Shown here: positions 31,401-45,150 of the stretch, piece by piece
Layout: each line of letters starts with the position of its first letter
Position numbering within the stretch: position 1 is the stretch's first letter
From: Muricea muricata
Lineage: Eukaryota; Cnidaria; Anthozoa; Malacalcyonacea; Plexauridae
Assembly: GCA_963855995.1 (NCBI GenBank)
Contig: OY979717.1
Coordinates: 41,874,107 to 41,938,106 of the forward strand
Direction: 5' to 3'
Length of the DNA: 64,000 nucleotides
Made by a program: the position numbers and the translations under genes
Notes under the pieces: model-generated
What the model saw: the letters and a program-made list of their open reading frames with translations, nothing else
The model's database searches: none
Told to the model about the DNA's origin: nothing

Positions 31401-34400
31401 CCTAGGAATACTTCGTGTCGTGATCTCTGTTTTTTCCCGGGTCATCGTTCTTATCTTTTGCGAAACATCGAAATGAATGAGAAGCATACTCTTTTAACGC
31501 ACACATGTTCACGACCATACCATCTAAAAACTACCGGTTCTCGTCCGATCACCGCAGTTAAACTAGACTGGGCGGAGTTAGTACTTGGATGGGAGACAGC
31601 CTAGAAATACTTCGTGTCGTGAGCTCTGTTTTTTCCCCTGTCATCGTTCTTATCTTTTGCGAAACATCGAAATGAATGAGAAGCATATTCTTTTAACGCA
31701 CACATGTTCACGACCATACCATCTATAAATTACCGGTTCTCGTCCGATCGCCGCAGTTAAACTAGACTGGGCGGAGTTAGTACTTAGATGGGAGACCGCC
31801 TAGGAATACTTCGTGTCGTGAGCTCTAATTTTTCCCTTTCATTGTTCTATTCTTCTATGAAATATCGAATTCTTAGAGAAGCATATTCTTGTAAAACACA
31901 CATGTTCACGACCATACCGTCTGGAAAATACCGGTTCTTGTCCGATCACCGCAGTTAAACTAGACTGGGCGGAGTTAGTACTTTGATGGGACACCGCTTA
32001 GGAATACTTCGTGTCGTGAGCTCTTTTTTTTCCCGGGTCATCGTTCTATTCTTCTATGAAATATCGAATTCATACAGAAGCATATTCTTTTGAAGCACAG
32101 ATGTTCACGACCATACCGTCTGGAAAATACCGGTTCTCGTCCGATCACCGCAGTTAAACTAGACTGGGTGGAGTTAGTACTTGGATGGGAGACCGCCTAG
32201 GAATACTTCGTGTCGTGAGCTCTGTTTTTTCCCCTTTCATCGTTCTTATCTTTTGCGAAACATCGAAATGAATGAGAAGCATATTCTTTTAACGCACACA
32301 TGTTCACGACCATACCATCTATAAATTACCGGTTCTCGTCCGATCACCGCAGTTAAACTAGACTGGGCGGAGTTAGTACTTGGATGGGAGACCGCCTAGA
32401 AATACTTCGTGTCGTGAGCTCTGTTTTTTCCCGGGTCATCGTTCTATTCTTCTATGAAATATCGAATTCATACAGAAGCATATTCTTGTGAAGCACAGAT
32501 GTTCACGACCATACCGTCTGGAAAATACCGGTTCTCGTCCGACCACCGCAGTTAAACTAGACTGGACGGAGTTACTACTAGGATGGAAGACCGCCTAGGA
32601 ATACTTCGTGTCGTGAGCTCTGTTTTTTCCCCGGTCATCGTTCTTATCTTTTGCGAAACGTCGAAATGAATGAGAAGCATATTCTTTTAACACACACATG
32701 TTCACGACCATACCATCTATAAATTACCGGTTCTCGTCCGATCACCGTAGTTAAACTAGACTGGGCGGAGTTAGTACTTGCATAGGAGACCGCCTAGGAA
32801 TACTTCGTGTCGTGATCTCTGTTTTTTCCCGGTCATCGTTCTTATCTTTTGCGAAACATCGAAATGAATGAGAAGCATATTCTTTTAACGCACACATGTT
32901 CACGACCATACCATCTAAAAACTACCGGTTCTCGTCCGATCACCGCAGTTAAACTAGACTGGGCGGAGTTAGTACTTGGATGGGAGACCGCCTAGAAATA
33001 CTTCGTGTCGTGAGCTCGTTTTTTTCCCGGGTCATCGTTCTATTCTTCTATGAAATATCGAATTCATACAGAAGCATATTCTTGTGAAGCACAGATGTTC
33101 ACGACCATACCGTCTTGAAAATACCGGTTCTCGTCCGATCACCGCAGTTAAACTAGACTGGACGGAGTTACTACTAGGATGGAAGACCGCCTAGGAATAC
33201 TTCGTGTCGTGAGCTCTGTTTTTTCCCCGGTCATCGTTCTTATCTTTTGCGAAACGTCGAAATGAATGAGAAGCATATTCTTTTAACGCACACATGTTCA
33301 CGACCATACCATCTATAAATTACCGGTTCTCGTCCGATCACCGTAGTTAAACTAGACTGGGCGGACTTAGTACTTGCATAGGAGACCGCCTAGGAATACT
33401 TCGTGTCGTGATCTCTGTTTTTTCCCGGGTCATCGTTCTTATCTTTTGCGAAACATCGAAATGAATGAGAAGCATATTCTTTTAACGCACACATGTTCAC
33501 GACCATACCATCTAAAAACTACCGGTTCTCGTCCGATCACCGCAGTTAAACTAGACTGGGCGGAGTTAGTACTTGGATGGGAGACAGCCTAGGAATACTT
33601 CGTGTCGTGAGCTCTGTTTTTCCCCAGGTCATCGTTCTATTCTTCTATGAAATATCGAATTCATACAGAAGCATATTCTTGTGAAGCACAGATGTTCACG
33701 ACCATACCGTCTGCAAAATACAGGTTCTCGTCCGACCACCGCAGTTAAACTAGACGGGACGGAGTTAGTACTTGGATGGGAGACCGCCTAGGAATACTTC
33801 GTGTCGTGAGTTCTGTTTTTTCCCCTGTCATCGTTCTTATCTTTTGCGAAACATCGAAATGAATGAGAAGCATATTCTTGTAAAACACACATGTTCACGA
33901 CCATACCGTCTGGAAAATACCGGTTCTCGTCCGATCACCGCAGTTAAACTAGACTGGGCGGAGTTAGTACTTGGATGGGAGACCGCCTAGGAATACTTCG
34001 TGTCGTGAGCTCTGTTTTTTCCCCTATCATCGTTCTTATCTTTTGCGAAACATCGAAATGAATGAGAAGCATATTCTTTTAACGCACACATGTTCACGAC
34101 CATACCATCTATAAATTACCGGTTCTCGTCCGATCACCGCAGTTAAACTAGACTGGGCGGAGTTAGTACTTGGATGGGAGACCGCCTAGAAATACTTCGT
34201 GTCGTGAGCTCTGTTTTTTCCCGGGTCATCGTTCTATTCTTCTATGAAATATCGAATTCATACAGAAGCATATTCTTGTGAAGCACAGATGTTCACGACC
34301 AAACCGTCTGGAAAATACCGGTTCTCGTCCGACCACCGCAGTTAAACTAGACTGGACGGAGTTACTACTAGGATGGAAGACCGCCTAGGAATACTTCGTG

Positions 34401-34788
34401 TCGTGAGCTCTGTTTTTTCCCCGGTCATCGTTCTTATCTTTTGCGAAACGTCGAAACGAATGAGAAGCATATTCTTTTAACACACACATGTTCACGACCA
34501 TACCATCTATAAATTGCCGGTTCTCGTCCGATCACCGTAGTTAAACTAGACTGGGCGGAGTTAGTACTTGCATAGGAGACCGCCTAGGAATACTTCGTGT
34601 CGTGATCTCTGTTTTTTCCCGGGTCATCGTTCTTATCTTTTGCGAAACATCGAAATGAATGAGAAGCATACTCTTTTAACGCACACATGTTCACGACCAT
34701 ACCATCTAAAAACTACCGGTTCTCGTCCGATCACCGCAGTTAAACTAGACTGGGCGGAGTTAGTACTTGGATGGGAGACAGCCTAGAA
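28425..34788 (+). repeat. Higher-order repeat, 16 units (3182 bp), two tandem copies
   Basis: Markers recur exactly 3182 bp apart: CTCTAATTTTTCCC at 28641 and 31823, GCGAAACGTC at 29471 and 32653, and the GCAAAATACAGG gene near 30531 and 33713. The copies look nearly identical, pointing to a recent unequal exchange or assembly duplication. Confidence 0.85.
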
Positions 34789-36590
34789 ATACTTCGTGTC
34801 GTGAGCTCGTTTTTTTCCCGGGTCATCGTTCTATTCTTCTATGAAATATCGAATTCATACAGAAGCATATTCTTGTGAAGCACAGATGTTCACGACCATA
34901 CCGTCTTGAAAATACCGGTTCTCGTCCGATCACCGCAGTTAAACTAGACTGGACGGAGTTACTACTAGGATGGAAGACCGCCTAGGAATACTTCGTGTCG
35001 TGAGCTCTGTTTTTTCCCCGGTCATCGTTCTTATCTTTTGCGAAACGTCGAAATGAATGAGAAGCATATTCTTTTAACGCACACATGTTCACGACCATAC
35101 CATCTATAAATTACCGGTTCTCGTCCGATCACCGTAGTTAAACTAGACTGGGCGGACTTAGTACTTGCATAGGAGACCGCCTAGGAATACTTCGTGTCGT
35201 GATCTCTGTTTTTTCCCGGGTCATCGTTCTTATCTTTTGCGAAACATCGAAATGAATGAGAAGCATATTCTTTTAACGCACACATGTTCACGACCATACC
35301 ATCTAAAAACTACCGGTTCTCGTCCGATCACCGCAGTTAAACTAGACTGGGCGGAGTTAGTACTTGGATGGGAGACAGCCTAGGAATACTTCGTGTCGTG
35401 AGCTCTGTTTTTCCCCAGGTCATCGTTCTATTCTTCTATGAAATATCGAATTCATACAGAAGCATATTCTTGTGAAGCACAGATGTTCACGACCATACCG
35501 TCTGCAAAATACCGGTTCTCGTCCGACCACCGCAGTTAAACTAGACGGGACGGAGTTAGTACTTGGATGGGAGACCGCCTAGGAATACTTCGTGTCGTGA
35601 GTTCTGTTTTTCCCCTGTCATCGTTCTTATCTTTTGCGAAACATCGAAATGAATGAGAAGCATATTCTTGTAAAACACACATGTTCACGACCATACCGTC
35701 TGGAAAATACCGGTTCTCGTCCGATCACCGCAGTTAAACTAGACTGGGCGGAGTTAGTACTTGGATGGGAGACCGCCTAGGAATACTTCGTGTCGTGAGC
35801 TCTGTTTTTTCCCCTATCATCGTTCTTATCTTTTGCGAAACATCGAAATGAATGAGAAGCATATTCTTTTAACGCACACATGTTCACGACCATACCATCT
35901 ATAAATTACCGGTTCTCGTCCGATCACCGCAGTTAAACTAGACTGGGCGGAGTTAGTACTTGGATGGGAGACCGCCTAGAAATACTTCGTGTCGTGAGCT
36001 CTGTTTTTTCCCGGGTCATCGTTCTATTCTTCTATGAAATATCGAATTCATACAGAAGCATATTCTTGTGAAGCACAGATGTTCACGACCAAACCGTCTG
36101 GAAAATACCGGTTCTCGTCCGACCACCGCAGTTAAACTAGACTGGACGGAGTTACTACTAGGATGGAAGACCGCCTAGGAATACTTCGTGTCGTGAGCTC
36201 TGTTTTTTCCCCGGTCATCGTTCTTATCTTTTGCGAAACGTCGAAACGAATGAGAGCATATTCTTTTAACACACACATGTTCACGACCATACCATCTATA
36301 AATTACCGATTCTCGTCCGATCACCGTAGTTAAACTAGACTGGGCGGAGTTAGTACTTGCATAGGAGACCGCCTAGGAATACTTCGTGTCGTGATCTCTG
36401 TTTTTTCCCGGGTCATCGTTCTTATCTTTTGCGAAACATCGAAATGAATGAGAAGCATACTCTTTTAACGCACACATGTTCACGACCATACCATCTAAAA
36501 ACTACCGGTTCTCGTCCGATCACCGCAGTTAAACTAGACTGGGCGGAGTTAGTACTTGGATGGGAGACAGCCTAGAAATACTTCGTGTCG
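34788..36590 (+). repeat. Partial third copy (9 units) of the 3182-bp block
   Basis: Units from GAGCTCGTTTTTTTCCC near 34803 match those from near 33012, about 1790 bp apart, in the same order. Small differences (a T5 run near 35608, a 2-bp loss in GAGAGCATA near 36253) separate it from the earlier copies. Confidence 0.75.
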
Positions 36591-36899
36591 TGAGCTCTGT
36601 TTTTCCCCAGGTCATCGTTCTATTCTTCTATGAATTATCGAATTCATAGAGAAGCATATTCTTGTGAAGCACAGATGTTCACGGCCATACCGTCTGGAAA
36701 ATACCGGTTGTCGTCCAACCACCGCAGTTAAACTGGACGGGACAGAGTTAGTACTAGGATGGGAGACCGCCTAGGAATACTTCGTGTCGTGAGTTCTGTT
36801 TTTTCCCCTGTCATCGTTCTTATCTTTTGCGAAACATCGAAATGAATGAGAAGCATATTCTTTTAACGCACACATGCTCACGAACATACCGTCTGGAAA

Positions 36900-39800
36900 A
36901 TACCGGTTCTCGTCCGATCACCGCAGTTAAAGTAGACTGGGCGGAGTTAGTACTTGGATTGGAGACCGCCTAGGAATACTTCGTGTCTTGAGCTATGCTT
37001 TTTTCCCTGTCATTGTTCTATTCTTCTATGGAATATCGAGTTCATAGAGAAGCATATTCTTGTAAAAGACACATGTTCACGACCATACCGTCTGGAAAAT
37101 ACCGGTTCTCTTCCGATCACCGCAGTTAAACTAGACTGGGCGGAGTTAGTACTTGGATGGGAGACCGCCTAGGAATACTTCGTGTCGTGAGCTCTGCTTT
37201 TTCCTCTGTCATTGTTCTATTCTTCTATGAAATATCGAATTCATAGAGAAGCATATTCTTATAAAACACACATGTTCACGACCATACCGTCTGGAAAATA
37301 CCGGTTCTCGTCTGATCACCGCAGTTAAATTAGACTGGGCGGAGTTAGTACTTGGATTGGAGACCGCCTAGGACTACTTCGTGTCTTGAGCTATGCTTTT
37401 TTCCCTGTCATTGTTCTATTCTTCTATGAAATATCGAATTCATAGAGAAGCATATTCTTGTAAAAGACACATGTTCACGACTATACCGTCTGGAAAATAC
37501 CGGTTCTCGTCCGATCACCGCAGTTAAACTAGACTGGGCGGAGTTAGTACTTGGATGGGAGACCGCCTAGGAATACTTCGTGTCGTGAGCTCTGCTTTTT
37601 CCTCTTTCATTGTTCTATTCTTCTATGAAATATCGAATTCATAGAGAAGCATATTCTTGTAGAAGACACATGTTCACGACCATACCGTCTGGAAAATACC
37701 GGTTCTCGTCCGATCACCGCAGTTAAATTAGACCGGGCGGAGTTAGTACTTTGATGGAAGACCGCCTAGGAATACTTCGTGTCGTGAGCTCTGTTTTTTT
37801 TCCTGTCATCGTTCTTATCTTTTGCGAAACATCGAAATGAATGAGAAGCATATTCTTTTAACGCACACATGTTCACGACCATACTATCTATAAATTACCG
37901 GTTCTCGTCCGATCGCCGCAGTTAAACTAGACTGGGCGGAGTTAGTACTTAGATGGGAGACCGCCTAGGAATACTTCGTGTCGTGAGCTCTAATTTTTCC
38001 CTTTCATTGTTCTATTCTTCTATGAAATATCGAATTCATAGAGAAGCATATTCTTGTAAAACACACATGTTCACGACCATACCGTCTGGAAAATACCGGT
38101 TCTTGCCCGATCACCGCAGTTAAACTACACTGGGCGGAGTTAGTACTTTGATGGGACACCGCTTAGGAATACTTCGTGTCGTGAGCTCTTTTTTTTCCCG
38201 GGTCATCGTTCTATTCTTCTATGAAATATCGAATTCATACAGAAGCATATTCTTGTGAAACACAGATGTTCACGACCATACCGTCTGGAAAATACCGGTT
38301 CTCGTCCGACCACCGCAGTTAAACTAGACTGGACGGAGTTAGTACTAGGATGGGAGACCGCCTAGGTATACTTCGTGTCGTGAGCTCTGCTTTTTCCCCT
38401 GTCATCGTTCTTATCTTTTTCGAAACGTCGAAATGAATGAGAAGCATATTCTTTTAACGCACACATGTTCACGACCATACCGTCTGGAAAATACCGGTTC
38501 TCGTCTGATCACCGCAGTTAAACTAGACTGGGCGGAGTTAGTACTTGGATGGGAGACCGCCTAGGAATACTTCGTGTCGTGAGCTCTGCTTTTTCCCCTG
38601 TCATTGTTCTATTCTTCTATGAAATATCGAATTCATACAGAAGCATATTCTTGTGAAGCACAGATGTTCACGGCCATACCATCTGGAAAATACCGGTTCT
38701 CGTCCGACCACCGCAGTTAAACTAGACGGGACGGAGTTAGTACTAGGATGGGAGACCGCCTAGGAATACTTCGTGTCGTGAGTTCTGTTTTTTCCCCTGT
38801 CATCGTTCTTATCTTTTGCGAAACATCGAAATGAATGAGAAGCATATTCTTTTAACGCACACATGTTCACGACCATACCGTCTGGAAAATACCGGTTCTC
38901 GTCCGATCACCGCAGTTAAAGTAGACTGGGCGGAGTTAGTACTTGGATTGGAGACCGCCTAGGAATACTTCGTGTCTTGAGCTATGCTTTTTTCCCTGTC
39001 ATTGTTCTATTCTTCTATGGAATATCGAGTTCATAGAGAAGCATATTCTTGTAAAAGACACATGTTCACGACCATACCGTCTGGAAAATACCGGTTCTCT
39101 TCCGATCACCGCAGTTAAACTAGACTGGGCGGAGTTAGTACTTGGATGGGAGACCGCCTAGGAATACTTCGTGTCGTGAGCTCTGCTTTTTCCTCTGTCA
39201 TTGTTCTATTCTTCTATGAAATATCGAATTCATAGAGAAGCATATTCTTATAAAACACACATGTTCACGACCATACCGTCTGGAAAATACCGGTTCTCGT
39301 CTGATCACCGCAGTTAAATTAGACTGGGCGGAGTTAGTACTTGGATTGGAGACCGCCTAGGACTACTTCGTGTCTTGAGCTATGCTTTTTTCCCTGTCAT
39401 TGTTCTATTCTTCTATGAAATATCGAATTCATAGAGAAGCATATTCTTGTAAAAGACACATGTTCACGACTTTACCGTCTGGAAAATACCGGTTCTCGTC
39501 CGATCACCGCAGTTAAACTAGACTGGGCGGAGTTAGTACTTGGATGGGAGACCGCCTAGGAATACTTCGTGTCGTGAGCTCTGCTTTTTCCTCTTTCATT
39601 GTTCTATTCTTCTATGAAATATCGAATTCATAGAGAAGCATATTCTTGTAGAAGACACATGTTCACGACCATACCGTCTGGAAAATACCGGTTCTCGTCC
39701 GATCACCGCAGTTAAATTAGACCGGGCGGAGTTAGTACTTTGATGGAAGACCGCCTAGGAATACTTCGTGTCGTGAGCTCTGTTTTTTTTCCTGTCATCG

Positions 39801-42800
39801 TTCTTATCTTTTGCGAAACATCGAAATGAATGAGAAGCATATTCTTTTAACGCACACATGTTCACGACCATACTATCTATAAATTACCGGTTCTCGTCCG
39901 ATCGCCGCAGTTAAACTAGACTGGGCGGAGTTAGTACTTAGATGGGAGACCGCCTAGGAATACTTCGTGTCGTGAGCTCTAATTTTTCCCTTTCATTGTT
40001 CTATTCTTCTATGAAATATCGAATTCATAGAGAAGCATATTCTTGTAAAACACACATGTTCACGACCATACCGTCTGGAAAATACCGGTTCTTGCCCGAT
40101 CACCGCAGTTAAACTACACTGGGCGGAGTTAGTACTTTGATGGGACACCGCTTAGGAATACTTCGTGTCGTGAGCTCTTTTTTTTCCCGGGTCATCGTTC
40201 TATTCTTCTATGAAATATCGAATTCATACAGAAGCATATTCTTGTGAAACACAGATGTTCACGACCATACCGTCTGGAAAATACCGGTTCTCGTCCGACC
40301 ACCGCAGTTAAACTAGACTGGACGGAGTTAGTACTAGGATGGGAGACCGCCTAGGTATACTTCGTGTCGTGAGCTCTGCTTTTTCCCCTGTCATCGTTCT
40401 TATCTTTTTCGAAACGTCGAAATGAATGAGAAGCATATTCTTTTAACGCACACATGTTCACGACCATACCGTCTGGAAAATACCGGTTCTCGTCTGATCA
40501 CCGCAGTTAAACTAGACTGGGCGGAGTTAGTACTTGGATGGGAGACCGCCTAGGAATACTTCGTGTCGTGAGCTCTGCTTTTTCCCCTGTCATTGTTCTA
40601 TTCTTCTATGAAATATCGAATTCATACAGAAGCATATTCTTGTGAAGCACAGATGTTCACGGCCATACCATCTGGAAAATACCGGTTCTCGTCCGACCAC
40701 CGCAGTTAAACTAGACGGGACGGAGTTAGTACTAGGATGGGAGACCGCCTAGGAATACTTCGTGTCGTGAGTTCTGTTTTTTCCCCTGTCATCGTTCTTA
40801 TCTTTTGCGAAACATCGAAATGAATGAGAAGCATATTCTTTTAACGCACACATGTTCACGACCATACCGTCTGGAAAATACTGGTTCTCGTCCGATCACC
40901 GCAGTTAAAGTAGACTGGGCGGAGTTAGTACTTGGATTGGAGACCGCCTAGGAATACTTCGTGTCTTGAGCTATGCTTTTTTCCCTGTCATTGTTCTATT
41001 CTTCTATGAAATATCGAATTCATAGAGAAGCATATTCTTGTAAAAGACACATGTTCACGACTATACCGTCTGGAAAATACCGGTTCTCGTCCGATCACCG
41101 CAGTTAAACTAGACTGGGCGGAGTTAGTACTTGGATGGGAGACCGCCTAGGAATACTTCGTGTCGTGAGCTCTGCTTTTTCCTCTTTCATTGTTCTATTC
41201 TTCTATGAAATATCGAATTCATAGAGAAGCATATTCTTGTAGAAGACACATGTTCACGACCATACCGTCTGGAAAATACCGGTTCTCGTCCGATCACCGC
41301 AGTTAAATTAGACCGGGCGGAGTTAGTGCTTTGATGGGAGACCGCCTAGGAATACTTCGTGTCGTGAGCTCTGTTTTTTTTCCTGTCATCGTTCTTATCT
41401 TTTGCGAAACATCGAAATGAATGAGAAGCATATTCTTTTCACGCACACATGTTCACGACCATACTATCTATAAATTACCGGTTCTCGTCCGATCGCCGAA
41501 GTTAAACTAGACTGGGCGGAGTTAGTACTTAGATGGGAGACCGCCTAGGAATACTTCGTGTCGTGAGCTCTAATTTTTCCCTTTCATTGTTCTATTCTTC
41601 TATGAAATATCGAGTTCATAGAGAAGCATATTCTTGTAAAAGACACATGTTCACGACCATACCGTCTGGAAAATACCGGTTCTCGTCCGATCACCGCAGT
41701 TAAACTAGACTGGGCGGAGTTAGTACTTGGATGGGAGACCGCCTAGGAATACTTCGTGTCGTGAGCTCTGCTTTTTCCTCTGTCATTGTTCTATTCTTCT
41801 ATGAAATATCGAATTCATAGAGAAGCATATTCTTATAAAACACACATGTTCACGACCATACCGTCTGGAAAATACCGGTTCTCGTCTGATCACCGCAGTT
41901 AAATTAGACTGGGCGGAGTTAGTACTTGGATTGGAGACCGCCTAGGACTACTTCGTGTCTTGAGCTATGCTTTTTTCCCTGTCATTGTTCTATTCTTCTA
42001 TAAAATATCGAATTCATAGAGAAGCATATTCTTGTAAAAGACACATGTTCACGACTATACCGTCTGGAAAATACCGGTTCTCGTCCGATCACCGCAGTTA
42101 AACTAGACTGGGCGGAGTTAGTACTTGGATGGGAGACCGCCTAGGAATACTTCGTGTCGTGAGCTCTGCTTTTTCCTCTTTCATTGTTCTATTCTTCTAT
42201 GAAATATCGAATTCATAGAGAAGCATATTCTTGTAGAAGACACATGTTCACGACCATACCGTCTGGAAAATACCGGTTCTCGTCCGATCACCGCAGTTAA
42301 ATTAGACCGGGCGGAGTTAGTACTTTGATGGGAGACCGCCTAGGAATACTTCGTGTCGTGAGCTCTGTTTTTTTTCCTGTCATCGTTCTTATCTTTTGCG
42401 AAACATCGAAATGAATGAGAAGCATATTCTTTTAACGCACACATGTTCACGACCATACTATCTATAAATTACCGGTTCTCGTCCGATCGCCGCAGTTAAA
42501 CTAGACTGGGCGGAGTTAGTACTTAGATGGGAGACCGCCTAGGAATACTTCGTGTCGTGAGCTCTAATTTTTCCCTTTCATTGTTCTATTCTTCTATGAA
42601 ATATCGAATTCATAGAGAAGCATATTCTTGTAAAACACACATGTTCACGACCATACCGTCTGGAAAATACCGGTTCTTGCCCGATCACCGCAGTTAAACT
42701 AGACTGGGCGGAGTTAGTATTTTGATGGGACACCGCTTAGGAATACTTCGTGTCGTGAGCTCTTTTTTTTCCCGGGTCATCGTTCTATTCTTCTATGAAA

Positions 42801-45150
42801 TATCGAATTCATACAGAAGCATATTCTTGTGAAACACAGATGTTCACGACCATACCGTCTGGAAAATACCGGTTCTCGTCCGACCACCGCAGTTAAACTA
42901 GACTGGACGGAGTTAGTACTAGGATGGGAGACCGCCTAGGTATACTTCGTGTCGTGAGCTCTGCTTTTTCCCCTGTCATCGTTCTTATCTTTTTCGAAAC
43001 GTCGAAATGAATGAGAAGCATACTCTTTTAACGCACACATGTTCACGACCATACCGTCTGGAAAATACCGGTTCTCGTCTGATCACCGCAGTTAAACTAG
43101 ACTGGGCGGAGTTAGTACTTGGATGGGAGACCGCCTAGGAATACTTCGTGTCGTGAGCTCTGCTTTTTCCCCTGTCATTGTTCTATTCTTCTATGAAATA
43201 TCGAATTCATACAGAAGCATATTCTTGTGAAGCACAGATGTTCACGGCCATACCATCTGGAAAATACCGGTTCTCGTCCGACCACCGCAGTTAAACTAGA
43301 CGGGACGGAGTTAGTACTAGGATGGGAGACCGCCTAGGAATACTTCGTGTCGTGAGTTCTGTTTTTTCCCCTGTCATCGTTCTTATCTTTTGCGAAACAT
43401 CGAAATGAATGAGAAGCATATTCTTTTAACGCACACATGTTCACGACCATACCGTCTGGAAAATACTGGTTCTCGTCCGATCACCGCAGTTAAAGTAGAC
43501 TGGGCGGAGTTAGTACTTGGATTGGAGACCGCCTAGGAATACTTCGTGTCTTGAGCTATGCTTTTTTCCCTGTCATTGTTCTATTCTTCTATGAAATATC
43601 GAATTCATAGAGAAGCATATTCTTGTAAAAGACACATGTTCACGACTATACCGTCTGGAAAATACCGGTTCTCGTCCGATCACCGCAGTTAAACTAGACT
43701 GGGCGGAGTTAGTACTTGGATGGGAGACCGCCTAGGAATACTTCGTGTCGTGAGCTCTGCTTTTTCCTCTTTCATTGTTCTATTCTTCTATGAAATATCG
43801 AATTCATAGAGAAGCATATTCTTGTAGAAGACACATGTTCACGACCATACCGTCTGGAAAATACCGGTTCTCGTCCGATCACCGCAGTTAAATTAGACCG
43901 GGCGGAGTTAGTGCTTTGATGGGAGACCACTTAGGAATACTTCGTGTCGTGAGCTCTGTTTTTTTTCCTGTCATCGTTCTTATCTTTTGCGAAACATCGA
44001 AATGAAAGAGAAGCATATTCTTTTCACGCACACATGTTCACGACCATACTATCTATAAATTACCGGTTCTCGTCCGATCGCCGCAGTTAAACTAGACTGG
44101 GCGGAGTTAGTACTTAGATGGGAGACCGCCTAGGAATACTTCGTGTCGTGAGCTCTAATTTTTCCCTTTCATTGTTCTATTCTTCTATGAAATATCGAAT
44201 TCATAGAGAAGCATATTCTTGTAAAACACACATGTTCACGACCATACCGTCTCGAAAATACCGGTTCTTGCCCGATCACCGCAGTTAAACTAGACTGGGC
44301 GGAGTTAGTACTTTGATGGGACACCGCTTAGGAATACTTCGTGTCGTGAGCTCTTTTTTTTCCCGGGTCATCGTTCTATTCTTCTATGAAATATCGAATT
44401 CATACAGAAGCATATTCTTGTGAAGCACAGATGTTCACGACCATACCGTCTGGAAAATACCGGTTCTCGTCCGACCACCGCAGTTAAACTAGACTGGACG
44501 GAGTTAGTACTAGGATGGGAGACCGCCTAGGTATACTTCGTGTCGTGAGCTCTGCTTTTTCCCCTGTCATCGTTCTTGTCTTTTTCGAAACGTCGAAATG
44601 AATCAGAAGCATATTCTTTTAACGCACACATGTTCACGACCATACCGTCTGGAAAATACCGGTTCTCGTCTGATCACCGCAGTTAAACTAGACTGGGCGG
44701 AGTTAGTACTTGGATGGGAGACCGCGTAGGAATACTTCGTGTCGTGAGCTCTGCTTTTTCCCCTGTCATTGTTCTATTCTTCTATGAAATATCGAATTCA
44801 TACAGAAGCATATTCTTGTGAAGCACAGATGTTCACGACCATACCGTCTGGAAAATACCGGTTCTCGTCCGACCACCGCAGTTAAACTAGACTGGACGGA
44901 GTTAGTACTAGGATGGGAGACCGCCTAGGTATACTTCGTGTCGTGAGCTCTGCTTTTTCCCCTGTCATCGTTCTTATCTTTTTCGAAACGTCGAAATGAA
45001 TGAGAAGCATATTCTTTTAACGCACACATGTTCACGACCATACCGTCTGGAAAATACCGGTTCTCGTCTGATCACCGCAGTTAAACTAGACTGGGCGGAG
45101 TTAGTACTTGGATGGGAGACCGCCTAGGAATACTTCGTGTCGTGAGCTCT
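36900..45150 (+). repeat. Higher-order repeat, 10 units (1989 bp), with 13- and 8-unit derivatives
   Basis: The GGAATATCGAGTTC spacer recurs near 37031 and 39020, and CTCTTCCGATCACC recurs with the same 1989-bp spacing. The GAGCTCTGCTTTTTCCCCTGTC unit recurs at 38581, 40570, 43155 and 44746. The spacings of 1989, 2585 and 1591 bp show addition and loss of whole units. Confidence 0.75.
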
